A DNA stretch of 64,000 nucleotides from Sweltsa coloradensis (GCA_024449915.1 JAMZAV010000151.1:1116001-1180000), one strand, 5' to 3'; counted from the first letter of the stretch, positions 48,825 to 62,776 are shown. Notes: a model not told the origin generated them from the letters alone. Translations and numbers: made by a program.

Positions 48825-51800
48825 TGTTTTTTTTAGGGGAAAACCCGGGGGACATAGGATGGGACAATTTTTCCCTTTTGAGTGGAAAATGCGGGAAAAA
48901 ACTTGGGCCTACCTTTTTCATAAAATCTATAAAAAAAAGGAAATCCCAAAAAAATTTTTGGCTTTTTTTTATGTAGATAGTGGTAAATTCTATAAAATTT
49001 TTTTTTTAGGGACATCAATTTTTTTCCCCCCCCCCCAATGCCAAACACATATTGCACCTGTAAAAAAATTAATTTCTTGATTTTTTGCAAAATTTTGAAT
49101 CATAATTACGATTTAAAGACACATGCGAAGAAAAAGCTCCACTGTCCACATGACGTTATTTTCAAGCTGTAGCTGTAAGTTATACGCGCGTATAACTTCT
49201 TATTTGGTATTGATACCCGAGGCACCCGCGTTACCATACAAATCCATCTTCGCGATTTCCTTACCGGGTTTATAAATAATACATACACCTGCCGCCAGCC
49301 ATTTAGCACCACGTAGCGAACCATTGCAGTGTAAACAAAAACACAAAGGGTTTTTACCCGGCCCATTTTTGAGTGGAGAAACCTCTTTTTCCCCCTTTCC
49401 CCAACCCTATGCGGCTCGAGCCGGGGGGGGGGGGGGGGGAACCCTGTCGTTAATGCAGGGGGATTTCCCCAAACACCCTGATCAATACCCCCGGGTCCAG
49501 GGACGGGTAACTTTTTGCTTCCAGCTTGGGCCCAATCCATAGAGTGATACCCTAGGGCAAAAGTCGACCCCCAGTCGACGGTGAAACGAAAATGATTAAC
49601 CCGCAAAATTTAAAGGTGTCACAGGCGTTAAGCAAAATCTTGGGGGATGAAACGGCCCAGGGGTGAGGGGATTGGGGGAAAGAGACGTGTTGGAGGAGGG
49701 CCTAAAAAAGTTCCCTCAAAATTTTTTTAATTTGTCCCCCAATAGCAAACCCGTTATATTTACGACAAAGGCAGTGGGACTTTTTGTACGGGCAGGAAAT
49801 TTTAAAAGAGGACGCGAGATGCGCTCAACATTAGCCCAAAGGGTTTTTCGCACTGAAAAAACCCAAATATCACCTTTTCACGGGCGGGCGTAAAATGACG
49901 TGTCGCCCCGGCGGAAGTGTTTTACATTCAAAAATTTTTTTGTTTTGAGGTCGAACCCAACACAAATGAGGGGAAAAACGAAAAAATTCAATTAATGTTT
50001 GTTTTGTCTCTATGAAATTTGACCTTTTATTAGGGAATGAGGGATTGCAAATAAAGAACATTACCCCAACTTTTGAAATAAGTATAATGTTATTATTTTT
50101 TGAATACGGCTGCCCCTCAACAAAAAAAATTATTTCTCGTTTTGGTTCATGGGAAAAAACCCACCCCGGTAGGTAAATAGTTGTCAGAAAAAAGTGACGC
50201 GATTTGGGTTCGACCCCCAGAAAAATTGGTCACAGGATAAACCCCACTCAATGCCTTTTAAAACCCTAGCCCCGGGGGAAAGACCCCCGGTCGGGGACAA
50301 AGTTTTAATTATTGCTATCACTCCCATTATTAAAAATTTTGCTAGCATACGATATAAAATAATAAACAGTAGGGTTCCAGTAATAAAAATTTTTGGAAAC
50401 TATAAAAAACCAAAGAAAAAAAACTTCAGTTAAGTTTGCCGGTTGTAAGGGTTTCAAAAACCGGACCCCCCCGAATCAGTAAACCCCATTGAGCCAACAT
50501 TGCAGAAATTTTTACATAAATTGGCGTAACTTCCCCCAATTTTTCCCCCCCCGGGAGCAAACCTTTGTTGTACCCTTTCCAAAAGATCAAGGGGTCAGCA
50601 CAACTAGTGAAAGGGGTAGGGTAGGTACACTGGTACAGTGATAGTATTTGGTATAAACCCAAAAAAAATTTAAGGGGTATACCCCTCTTTCCTGGGTAAC
50701 GAGCACTTTTTGGGAACAAGGGGGGGTTTTGGGGGGGGGGGGCCCAGTTGATAGGGTGCGAAGCGCACACCCCGGGCCCCCCCCCCCAAAATTTCGTTTC
50801 CCAAAAGGGGATGGGATTTTTTTTGGGACAATTTTTTTTTCCCAAAAAATTCCCTTTAAAAAAAATATAAAAAATTTTCCCCCAAAAAAAGAAAAATGTA
50901 TCAACATTTAAATATCCGAAGAAAAAATTTAATTTTCAAAAAAAAAGTTGCGCCCCCCCTCGCCCCCCTCTCCCAAATTTTCGCCCCCCGTAGTTACGCC
51001 ACTGATTATGTAAGTAGGTATAAAGAACAAAAAGTTTAGGTATTTCCCACAGTCACGCAGCCAAACACTTTTTTTTATACTGCTTTCATTCCCGGTGTTT
51101 AAACTTTAAAAATTTATTATTTGCACCCCGGTTGCTAGGGACGACTCCAAGCCCAGAGTCACCGTTTACACATTCCTAAAAAATGAGGGATCGAATCCAC
51201 TTTCAGAAGTTAAATAAATTGCCTATGGGGAAAAAATCGAACCCTGGACTTCGAATTGGAAGCAGAGCCTCAAACCCCACACGCCCAAACGGGGTTCATA
51301 TTTTTACGTAATTAAAAAACCAATAAAAAAAAAATTGGAGGAATACAATTAAAAAACAGTGTTTTTAACTACTAATTGGGTTTTAATATGATAGGCTTTT
51401 ATAGTGGGTTTGAGGGATGCTCCCCGCCCCTCTACGAGAACGATTCTCTAATGTTTATTTTGGGTTTTTGAGACTCTAAAATGCGGGGTTTTATGATAGA
51501 GAAAATATCTCATTTTCCCCAAAACCAACCCAATGTGACAGATGGGGCGGAGGACCCTATGTGTGAGAGATGTGTACACACGCGTTTTCTCGTTTACGTC
51601 CAGTGTGTGCTGTTACTTTCGCCGAAAAAACCCGACATTTTTCATGCGATTGGGGTGTGTGTGGCGGGGAGGGGGGGGGGGGGAGGGGGGGATGTGTAGC
51701 CCCCCAAAAAAATTTAATCAAGGTCAAAGCAAAACATTTTTGTTTTAGAAGTTGAGTATTATTTTTTGTTGAGTTTAACCCCTTCCCGGGCCAAAAACGC

Positions 51801-54800
51801 TGGGCCCAATTTAAATTTTTCGGGTTGTCGAATTGCCTTTTCTATCATTAAAATTTCCCTTTTTTTCCAATATTTTCTCCCAGAAATATTTTGGTACTCA
51901 AACCAATGAATTTTGGCCATGTAAAAAAGACCACCCCCCCTCAAGAAAACCCAAAATTTAGACCCAAACATTCATTAAAAAAACAAAATTAGATATCAAG
52001 AAATGTATACTTTTTTTTTTGAACACAATGTAAAATTCAATCCTAAGTGATAAATTTTTCCCCCCCTTCCCCAAATCAGCTAGAGATTCAGGGGCCCTTG
52101 CACTAAAAAAGGGATTTAAAACGGGTTTTTAATATCGAACTATTGTGATTATCACCTGGAAAAAAAATGGGATTACTAAATTTTTAAATTTTCAACAGAT
52201 TGTTTTTTTTTATTTTGGGGAAAGGGCGCGTCAACCGTTTTGGGGATAAAATTAAACATGATTTTAAAAATTTGTTTTTTTTGTATAGGGGTATAGTAGT
52301 AGTGTTTTCAGTGGGTTTTCCCAAGGGGGGGAGGGGTGGGGGGTTTTTGGGGGGAAGCCCCCCCCCCGCCCCCCCAAAAAAAAAAAAACGAGTTGATCGA
52401 TTGAAGAAAAAAAATAAAGGGGGGGAGTATCCAACTATGATATTTTAATTTTTAAATTTTAAAATTACTTACAAAGTTTAACTTCCCCCACAAAAGAAAT
52501 TTTTTGATTTTTTATTTGCACTTTTTGGGATGTATTGGGGTTTACAGGCGGGTTTAAATGTCAAATAAAGAGAAAAATTCGAAAAAGGCCCCCCGGCGGT
52601 GGGGCTTTGCACCCCCCCCCGTCCCTTTTTTTGGCCTATTTAACCCCCCCCCCCCCCTTGGGGCATTCCTGGTACACCACTAGTGGTTTTATTTATTAGC
52701 ATAGGGGCCTTTTCCTAGTCAATACAAAAAAAATGGAGGGCCCACATCAAATACTAGGGGTGAAAGCAAAACTGGGCAAAATATTAATCTAACAAAATAC
52801 AATAATTAATGTTTTCCCAATTTCCCAACCCCGCACACCCAAGGGGAAAGACATTTTTTAAAAACTTGGTATTTAATTTAAAAAGGGGTAAATTTTTTTG
52901 TATTTTGGGAAAACAATTGTTTTTTTTCCCAAAAAATTTTTCCTTTTTGTAGGTATCATGTTTTTTTAAAGTAAAGAAATTTTATTGTTAATAGATTTTT
53001 CCTAATTTTTTTGCAGGGTAGACAATTGTGGGTAAGTGAGGGCCAGCTGAAAATGCGGGAAGACAGCATTGGGGCCAAAAAATTTTTTAAAATTATTTTT
53101 TATATAAAAAATGTGTAAACCCCATTTGTTTCCATATTTTAACAAAGGGCTGTCTGTTTTTTCCCGATCGGTAAAATAAATTTTTTATTGTACTACTTTC
53201 TTTACTGCGCACTAATGATTCTCGTTTTATAGTAGAAAATTTTATCATAGTTACTATAGTAAAAAGGGTTTAAAAAAATTTGCTCGGAAAAATTTTATGA
53301 ACCCTTTTTCCCCCATTTAGGTAAATCAGGTATTCAACACCCAAAAAAAATAAATTTTCAAAAACAGTCAAAACGAAGATAATAGCTAAGATAGAGCCCA
53401 AATTTTAAAAAACAAAAAATTTTCATTTGAAGTTGATTAAGTTTATTAATCTTAATTTAAAATTTTTTAATGACGATGGGCGTGGGGAAAATTTCAGAAA
53501 TGTGTTTGTCGACCCCTATTTTTGTCATCCCTATGTTGGTTAGGGAATTGCATGGGACAATAAACAATATTCACAAATAACAAAGGAAAGCGTGATTGGA
53601 CAAACGTAAAAAAAAAATAAAGATTGTCACGCTACCCTGCGGAGACCGCTTTTAAAAAAGATGATGGCCTGAGAATAATATCTTTCTATTTTCCAAGAGA
53701 AAGCCCTTTCTGCTGGAGGGGGGGGGGGGAAAATGGGACTAATTTTTTGCGTTACCACGTCGTTCTGAAAGGCCCCAACAAAAACCCAGATTGATATATT
53801 TTATGTGCAATGAGGATATGCCCCCCTGCGAATACAGTTTGTACAATGATCGGGTTTTGATTTTTTTTAAATTAAAGACCTTTAACGTTTTGATTTTTTT
53901 TGGGGGTAGTGCCCACAAGTTCACCATTTTTTATTTGATTATAAACGACACTTTTGGACTAAACACCCCCCCAAAATAAAAATAAACTACCCAAAAAGAC
54001 GAATAAAGACGCCGTCTCCAAAGACCATTTAATAAGAGCATCCGCCCCCACCGCCCGGGGCAGCGGGAGACCCGGGCCCGGGGGTTTTATTCCCCGGGGG
54101 GACCCAAATTTAATACAAAAATTTAAGATATTTCGTATTGCGGGCGTGTAAATTAAAACAGAACGACTCCAAACTGAAACACTATTTTTCTTTTCCCTTT
54201 TTTAAAAGGCCTTTCGCAATTGAGTCCCAGTACTTGTGAAAATTTTATACTCCAGCTCGCGACCCCCAAAAAAAACGCGCGGATAGGGAACCCAATGATC
54301 CCGGGGTTTCGACTCCCAAAAAGAGTAATTTTTTAAAATTAAATTTTTAGGGCTGTTATAAATTTTACACGTATCATACTTTTGGGTAAAAAAAGATTTC
54401 GTTCCGTTACATGCTATAAAGTAAATATTTTTTTCACATCATGTTTCGAGGGTAATCCTAATATGAAATATGGGCCGTTGCCCGATATACTAAATTTGGG
54501 ATTTTTCCCCGAATTTTATCGTATTTCACGATTATGATTATGCTGTGTACTTTTTTTTTTGGGCTCAGCTGAAAAAAAAAAATGGGGGATCAAGCTTAAC
54601 AGCTTTCACAAATAAAAATAATGTCTTACTGTTGCCGTGTTTATAGCAAACAGTAAGCTGTTTTTAGCCCTTGAGTGGTGTTCTGCATTAGCTGAACAGT
54701 TTTACTCTGTGGCCAATGAAAATTTTATTTGAAAATAAATAAAACCCTTTCCCGCACTCAAAAAAATCGTATCGCCAGGGGTGCGCCCCCTTGCTGGGGC

Positions 54801-55150
54801 TGAAAAAGGCCTAAAATGCGGCAAAAAAAATGATTCGTTGATTCAGTAGTTTAGCGGGAACTTTCAACACGATTTTGGTAAATTTTTTTTTTTTTGAAGA
54901 TTTAAAAGGGGGGAAAAAATTTGGACTTGTGTGATGTACATTTTCCATAAAAAGTTTTGTAATTTTTTTTTAAAGCTCTAAATTTAAGGTAAATTTTCAA
55001 AAAATTGTCCAAGTTCGCAATTTTTTTTAAGGGCCCATATTAATACAATTTTGAAAAAACGACATCACACAAGTCCTAAATTTAAAATTTTTCGTGAAAA
55101 AAAATAAAAAAAAAAATTTTGCCCATATTTAAATTTTTGGGCCCCCAGTT
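48825..55150. other. Homopolymer-saturated block, probably unpolished assembly over TE DNA
   Basis: Nearly every line carries several runs of four or more identical bases (A, T, G and C alike), in contrast to both flanks. Patches such as 49100-49330 and 54600-54720 look normal. At 51130-51175, a repeat shared with 63453-63500 shows extra bases mainly at homopolymers. GC hairpins such as gggtgcgaagcgcaccc near 50756 and the end gtagttacgccactg at 50990-51004 indicate embedded hAT-like elements. Two tRNA B-box-like motifs (near 50209 and 54310) are also present. No reading frame here can be trusted. Confidence 0.7.
51130..51215 (+). repeat. Dispersed repeat shared with 63453-63520
   Basis: Blocks gttgctagg, gactccaa, agtcaccgtttac and attcctaa occur in the same order at both loci. 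This copy is followed by a tRNA B-box-like gggatcgaatccac. Its class is unknown; a SINE is possible. Confidence 0.55.
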
Positions 55151-56463
55151 TCCCAAATGAAATGCGGGAAACTGCATCGCGCCGATATTTTAGCTACTCC
55201 CGTGCAGCCTTAAAAAATCAAATTTCACCTTCACTATTGGGTAACTTCGATCAATTATAACCTTTGAATAGACAGAGTTAATGTGTTTAGGTTATTTTCT
55301 AAAAATATTTTAGTACGGCTTAAGTTTTGTTTACGAGCGATTTTTTTTCTCATTTTACGACCGCCTAACGTTCGCACTTCATTCCTCATACAGCATACTA
55401 GTGTATGCGAGTGTACGTGAGTGTAAACAGCTGAATTGAGGGACCAACCAATGATTTAAAGTATCCTAATTAATTTGATTGCGTACATGCAGAATGCCGA
55501 TTTAATTATAAAAACTACTCTCAGTATCGTGGATTATTGCGTTCTCCAAATACTACTTGGTGATAATGTATATCGAAAAAGTGCGTAACATATAGATCAC
55601 GCAATGAAAATACCAATCTCACGCATGATTGGCCAACTAACTTGTCCATTTATAGGCAGAGAGATTAACATAATTTAGTCTCAGCACGGATGAAATCAAG
55701 CTGGTTGGCTACAGTATAGTGTAAACATTCTAAAACTGTTGCGATATAATCTTAGGGCAAGACGAAATGTAAGAAAATGTGCATGAAGCCAAGGGGGGGG
55801 GTCGCATTTTTGAATTCACAGCGACAATACAAACAAAAGGCAAACACTCTTCTGCATAGATGCCAATTTAAAAAAAAAAATTTGGTTATGTTATTTTTCC
55901 TGGCTGGCGTATGAAGAGGCACGTATGACTTCGCGAGTACGTTCTGCGTGCACCCAAGCAACACCAGCCACTATCACGCCATCTCGTCAACAATAGCCAA
56001 AAAACTTTTGATCTCTCGGAAATAGATTACAGCTTTTATTTAAAAAATCAATGCAAGTTACGACCAAAACGTGGCGTTCAGTATTTTGTGTTAGTTGGTT
56101 AGTTGTTACACTCGCTCTCAGGAAAAACAGAAACGCCCAACCTTGCATCAAAACATCCACTCATCGAACGGACAACGAAAAGTCTTTTAGTGGCTCTTTG
56201 ATAGGAGCACCAAAGACTGCTACAGGATATGCAGCTTCAGACATTGCGAACCACCTCCGTGGTTTTAAATGCATGACCTGAAAATGGGGAGAGAATGATT
56301 TCGCAAGTTAGTCAGTCAGTCGTTAAAACTGCATGTTTATTCAAACACACGCGTGTAAATCCGGTGTCGCAAGTAACACATAACAATGTGACTTGCTTAT
56401 CGACAGCATCGCATCTCAGATGCACATATGCACGTTACGACGTCGTTAAACTGAATTTATTAT
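55151..56463. other. Non-coding stretch; nothing recognised
   Basis: Normal-looking sequence resumes. Short open frames only, none with a recognisable domain. Confidence 0.45.
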
Positions 56464-57412
56464 ACTAGGAAAACGCTAAAGCCACACCGCGTCGATGGAT
56501 GAGCGTTTTTTTTTAGTTTTTTTGTTTGCGTTTTTTGCGTTTTTACACTTTTCCTATGCAAGTGCTTTTTGAATGCTTTGTAGGTGATTGTTGTCAAGTT
56601 TCTATTGTTACTTTTTAAATTTGGGTATTATAAACCTAAAAAAAACCTTTATTTCTGTGGATTCTGACTAACTCTTTCTACTTTTTCTTTCAAAAGGTAC
56701 TACATCACCATAACCTTAATGTCCATGTGAAATCTGAACGTTGTAGCCCCACCCTTTTGGGTCAGAATCGGCCCAAATGTGACGAAAATATCGCACTAAA
56801 AATTGAAAAAATATATTAAAACCATTATTTCTATAGATTCTAGTTAACTTTTTCAACTTTTTCTTTCAAAAGGTACCACATCACCTAAACCTTAATGTCC
56901 ATGTGAAATCTAAAACGTTGTAGCCCCACCCGTTTGGTCAGAATCGGCCCAAATGTGACGAAAATATCGCACTAAAAATTGAAAAACTAATATTAAAACC
57001 ATTATTTCTATAGATTCTAGTTAACTTTTTCCAACTTTTTCTTTCAAAAGTACTACATCACCATAATCTTAATGTCCATGTGAAATATGAACGTTGTAGC
57101 CCCACCCGTTTTGGTCAGAATCGGCCCAAATGTGACGAAAAATATCGCACTAAAAAATCGAAAAAAATCGTAAAAGTACGATATTCATGAGAAATATTTC
57201 TTCGATTGTACCCAAAAGCAATACACCTCTAAGTTCAGAGAAAACGAAGGTCCCTCAAAATTTTATCAAGATCGCTATGCCGTTTGCCCGGAATCCTGCT
57301 AACAAAACAGACAAAAATACAAACAAACAAAAAAAAAAAAAAAAAAACATTGGAGCTAAATTTTTGGGGTCAGTGAAATTGAAGTTTTCGCTTCGCTCGC
57401 TACGCTCATCCA
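56464..57412. mobile_element. Second copy of the conserved-end repeat, with a different ~176-bp array
   Basis: Starts actaggaaaacgctaaagcc with gatggatgagcg and ends cgcttcgctcgctacgctca plus tcc, matching 21805-22568. The interior is three highly similar units of about 176 bp; aatgtccatgtgaaat falls at 56718, 56894 and 57070. A 19-base A run near 57330 corresponds to the A run in the other copy. No coding frame. The high unit identity implies recent array expansion. Confidence 0.75.
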
Positions 57413-58738
57413 ATTACCCCCCCCCCGCCCCCTCCCCACACCATACAACCCGTAAGTTAAACTAAACCATACACAGCCTCTCAATTTAAAAATAATTTCT
57501 TGAACAACTGAGAAAAAACACATTGAACATCTTTATGATAAGAGAGAGAATGTATTTCGCTTTAAATTTATATTATTATTAGACGCATAAACCACTTGCG
57601 TAATTTTGAGTCATCAAGATAGCCATGTCATAATAGCGTGGGATTATTTTATGAGAAATGCGGGCTAATAGTATGTAATATACGCGAACTTAACCTCGTT
57701 CCTACCTAACCACGTGTCATATCGTTCAAAAGGAGTAGGCTAGGTTCCAGCATCGGAACCTCGTGAATCACTCACTATACTGACCCTGTTGCTCACACCT
57801 CGCGGCTGTATGTGTTGAGCAGACTCACTGTTTCATCACCACTCTCACTCTCTTCACTCTCTCACTCACTCGTATTGCACATGCACCGGTACACGCGGCT
57901 TGGGTTGGAGATGATAAGATGCTAGATAAACATGAAATAACCATACATAAATAAATACAGATGACCTTTGCAATTATTTGATTCGATGAGAAATTTGTGA
58001 AAGTACAGTTTTTCGTAATTTGCGAGGTAATAATAACAAAAATACGCAATATTTTTAAAACTGATACCATCATTTCTTGTTGTTTATTGCGCAGTTTATT
58101 GTTCACTATTCATTTATTAAAATGTTGATATTTAAACGCTAACTTAACTCCAAGTTAGTTAGCGTTATCATGGAAAGATAAACGATAATTTATTTTATCC
58201 ACTTGTTGCTTACAGAAAATAACCACTGACTCCATGAAAATGTTAACAGTTGCTTTTTTCTATAGACAACGTGAAGAAACTAAACAAACTTATATTTACA
58301 CAAAGTTCCTTCCTTGTGACATTCCAGTGTATCGTCGCTTAACAAAATAAGTAAATATTCCCCGTAACTGGACAAATAAATGGATGCATGATTTTTTCAA
58401 AAACATTAGACTCCATATCTCATTACTAACTCTGATGAAGACGTCAAGAATAAGACGTCAAGTTATTGTTAGTTCTGAGAGTTTGACACGGTAAGGATTT
58501 TAATGTGCGTGTAATTCTATACGCCCCTCCCCCCTACTAGGTCACCCCCACGCTTGACAGACTTAGGCAATAAAATCGAAACAATAGTCACAATTTAGTG
58601 AATTTCCCACAAGGAAAGGAAATATACTTTCTGTGGTCATTATAAAAAAAAAAAAAACGTAAAAACACGCAGGTAAGAAAACGTTGCCAGATTGTCGAAT
58701 CGTTTGAATACTTCGACGACCTCGTCCCACTTCATAGC

Positions 58739-58870
58739 CGAGGCAATGCTACACGGTGTTGTACCTCTGGGCAAACCGATAGGGGAAGACTACATGCCTT
58801 TACTTCACAATCGAGGCAATGCTACACGGTGTAACGCTAAACTTCGAGGGCAAACCGATAGGAGAAGACC
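58739..58870 (+). repeat. Diverged ~73-bp tandem duplication
   Basis: The motif cgaggcaatgctacacggtg begins at 58739 and 58812, and gggcaaaccgatagg recurs in each copy. The copies differ in length by a few bases. Confidence 0.7.
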
Positions 58871-60544
58871 AATGATGATCGCTGCTTCACGTTTGAACAG
58901 GGAAAATATATTTATGTAGTATGTGATTTGGAAATGGAGATTGTCGATTACACTTGGCAAATGCTAAAACAAAACAGTGGCTAAAAATGAAAGGGCAATC
59001 CATAAATATCTTAAAGAACACGTCACGATCTGGTAGTTATATTTCATTCAGTTAGGAAATCAGGTTCTCTCGCGTCGGCATTCCGAAGACGACGGCCTAA
59101 CACTACCATTTGTTGGCCTCCTGTAAGGTTCCTAAGTTGTACAACGTTTGAAAGCAAACCAGTGTGATGTGTGTACAACACAAGTTGACTTAGTAGGCCT
59201 ACGTTACGAGTTGTGCAATTTTATGCTTGAATGAGTTTACCATTCAAAGAATTAACATTTCACACCGACCAACTCTGCAACAGACTCGATTGAAAGGTAA
59301 AGAAATACGATATATGATGTAATTAACAGAGCATAGCTTGTTTAGGAGCTGATGATTCTAAGAAGTAAGAACGTTTACTAATTGGATGGGTTACAACTTA
59401 TAACTAAACTAAGCCCCGTTACATAGCAGCACGTTTGCCATGCCTACTTCGGAATAAAGAAGAAATACTATGCTTTGTAGAAACAAATAGAAATATGTCC
59501 GAGAGAAACGAATACGAATGCAAAATTAAAACAACTTGTCAATTCAGAATGTATAATTACAACACGGCTAGGACTAGGACCTAATGTTCTGTCAATCTGT
59601 TGATATACTCGTAGTTGTCGAGGGCCCGAAGTACGAACAGTTCTATGATGTTACGACCAATTTACGCCATTAATTGGCTGGTAACAACAGCACGCATCTT
59701 TCCATTTATTACGATTGTTATAAAATGAATGTAATCGTTGCGGGATAATTGGCACACATGGTTCTCCACGGTCTATGCTCATGCTGGTTGGGCAATACCA
59801 GACCGGCGGAGGTAGGCCTATAGGTCGCAGCTAGAAACTGAATGTGTTTTCGCTTTTTCAAGGTATTCACAGAGGAGACAGGATCGAAGTGTTGGATGAA
59901 GATGACAGGGAGAGAGAACAGACTCACGAACTCTTTGTATGCAAACTGTGAGCAAATTAATGCGAAATTGAGGGTATTTTATTTTAGGGATATCATTAAA
60001 AACGAACCAACAGCCAGCAACAGGGAAAAATTTTAAAGAAAAAAAAAGAATATCAAATGGGTTTGGAAAGCACAAATTTCCAAGTGCCACACACAACATT
60101 TTCTGTCAATTACAAAAAACAATTTTGTCTTGTCCCTCACTCGAAATCAGTGGGTAAACAGGAAATTCAGATAATTTTTCGTCACCCAACCTTCAGTATG
60201 AAGTTCAGTTCACAAATTAGATTCGAAAAGTGTACCGCACGTGTACCAAACAATACCTAAGCAACGCGGTAAGGTGAGCCAATAATTTATAATTTCAAGT
60301 ACGATACAGTGTTAGTTTAATTACACTGACAGGCGTAAGAAAGTGCGATCTCGCCACTGACAGGACTATAGACATTGAGTCATTTGCGAAATGTAGAAAT
60401 ATAAAGCTTTTCATAAGTGAGCAGAGTTTAAAAAATACATCAACGAATTAATTATCGGGATCGTTGTTTTTATGCAAGTCGATGAGCACTTGGCAACATT
60501 GCTTGAACTGTTGCTACCTGCCCATGACGAAATCAGATACAGCT

Positions 60545-60563
60545 GAGAGAGAGAGAGAGAGAG
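60545..60563 (+). repeat. (GA)n microsatellite
   Basis: Perfect GA dinucleotide run. Confidence 0.85.
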
Positions 60564-62296
60564 GATAGGCTATCGCTCGTGGAAATACATCGTCCTGTAG
60601 TGGAGGAATAGACACCTCCGACTGTATTGTACTTCCCAGACTACACAACGAGGATAATCGAGATACTTGACATAGTATGTGTAGTGGGGAGACCATCTAG
60701 CCACCCTTTTACGACCTCTAAGATGGCATTGCACTAGCTTTGTCAATCACGCGAGTTAAATTAATTACAATTGGTGTATTGTACACAAAACTATACGAGA
60801 TTAACGCCAGGTGAAAAAGTTGTTTACTTTATACTTTTTGAAGTTTAACGAGAATCGGGAAAAAGTTACAAACGATAATGATTTCTCCGTTTTTTGAAAA
60901 TTTTGACTATCAATCAATAACGTTTCATATATTGTCTTTTAGTTAATAAGATTGCACCTAGCCCATAATGGTCTGATTCTGATTACAACCATGCACCCAC
61001 TAGAAACACGCTGATCTGATACACTAACCGTAGCCCGATAGTTGTAATAAAATCAACATTCTTAAAGAACATTATCGATTTTGATAACGACAACATTGAG
61101 TAATAGTTGTACTTTCCAATGACAAAAATTTAGTATTATCGAATCAACATTATCTCATAGTATCACGCAATTTCTTGTGCCACCTATAGTCTTTCTTCCA
61201 GCCCACACAATTCTTCCCAACTAGGAACCGTTGTTGGCGTCCCCAGACAAGGTTTCCAAATAAAATATTCATTTTTGCTGTTACTTTTCCCCAGTGGTTT
61301 CGAGTTCGAACGTACAACTTTTATCAACTTATACACACAGACTAACGAAAAGGCTTCTTGAAGGTCTATAATAGCAAAACATTTTTTTACTCTTTTCTTT
61401 AGGGTGGGGGGGGGGGGGGCATTATATGCACAATTTTAGCATCAGTGAATTAATACACTGAGACAAGTAAAAAATTAATTTGTGAGCATCAACTTTTCGT
61501 TGTTTCAAAACACCTTTAGCTTCCACCTCTGTAAAAGTAGAAATTATTTTTTTAAAAATAACCGTTTGTGTATGAATTTTTGTGTATAGACCTACACATC
61601 GAAACACTGACGTAACCAAGATAATTAGCTCAAAACGGATAGAAACAATCATAACAAATCGAATGGAAAGTAATGAAGTTACTATTCACTTTTGGGGCTA
61701 TAGCATCTAGTTTTGTTTGTGTCATTTGAATTGAGCCAACCAGCAGTAAGTAGCGGAGGGCTATACAACACGATAGAACACCTAGATCAAACCGACGGGA
61801 GTGCTTTTTAGAATAAAACATCCGTCATGGTAGATGGTGAACTCAAACCAAGCAGAGTTGGTGTAAAACATCAAAGTTTGGCGCCCAAATGACCTTGAAA
61901 TGTGAATAGGCTTCCGGTAGGCTATTAACCTATGAATGATATTTTTTATCGTCAGGCCTTGACAGTGAATGAGTTTATTGATTTGATCAACAATATCCGT
62001 TTCAGATTATAAAATCTGACAGGATAGGTCTACACAAAAGCAACATGTAGTGTAGTGTGTAGCAAAGTTTTGTTATTTAGTTTTTCTTTGGAGGAAACTG
62101 TCACAACACCGCCACCAGTTTCCAAAATATACATTATTTCAAAATCGAATGGCACTAAAACGTTTTTGCAGCATACTTGGGGGGGGGAGGGGGGGGGGAG
62201 AATTAAACACGGTTTGCAACGAAATCATTTGGCGAAAATGACACATACACGTTTCCAAATATAGAGAGCAATTTGAGGAAACTGTAAACGTATTGA

Positions 62297-62776
62297 TGTG
62301 TCCATTCCATACTTATCAGAAAATAGGCCTGCATTTTTCTAATTTTCGGCTGCCTCATTTGTGGCTGCTTGGAAGTTGTAAGTGTAACCTTTAGCTAGAA
62401 ATTAGTTTCCAAGTAAAATGTTAGCTACCATCTCGCAACACTGACTACGCCACGCTGGACAGCCCTGGTGTACGTAGCGTACGTAAGAGCAAGTGGTTTT
62501 TCGAGATGGAGGGCTTGCATTTCCAAAGCTGCACGAATTGATGTGTCCATACTTATCAGAAAATAGGCCTGCATTTTTCTTATTTTCGGCTGCCTCATTT
62601 GTGGCTGCTTGGAAGTTGTAAGTGTAACCTTTAGTTAGAAATTAATTTCCAAGTAAAATGTTAGCTACCATCTCGCAACACTGACTACGCCACGCTGGAC
62701 AGCCCTGGTGTACGTAGCGTACGTAAGAGCAAGTGGTTTTTCGAGATGGAGGGCTTGCATTTCCAAAGCTGCACGA
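62297..62776 (+). repeat. Recent 240-bp tandem duplication
   Basis: 62551-62776 repeats 62311-62536 at an offset of exactly 240 bp, with only a handful of substitutions visible. The two copies are joined at aattgatgtgtccat (near 62536-62550), and the first copy has an extra tccat there. Each copy contains ggacagccctggtgtacgta. No coding frame explains it. Confidence 0.92.

Larger units (their letters stand above)
57413..62296. other. Non-coding stretch; short repeats only
   Basis: Contains a diverged ~73-bp duplication at 58739-58870, a GA microsatellite at 60545-60563 and a G run at 61406-61419. TAGGCCTA occurs at 59194 and 59813. No exon of the receptor or any other gene was recognised. 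Confidence 0.45.

Noticed and set aside
49106..49606. 166-codon minus-strand open frame
   Set aside because: It lies in the homopolymer-inflated block, where frames are unreliable, and shows no family resemblance.
8645..61898. NR5A response elements (YCAAGGYCR) at 8645-8653, 26040-26048, 41006-41014 and 61890-61898, suggesting autoregulation
   Set aside because: About four matches are expected by chance over both strands of 64 kb, and one lies within the foldback repeat.
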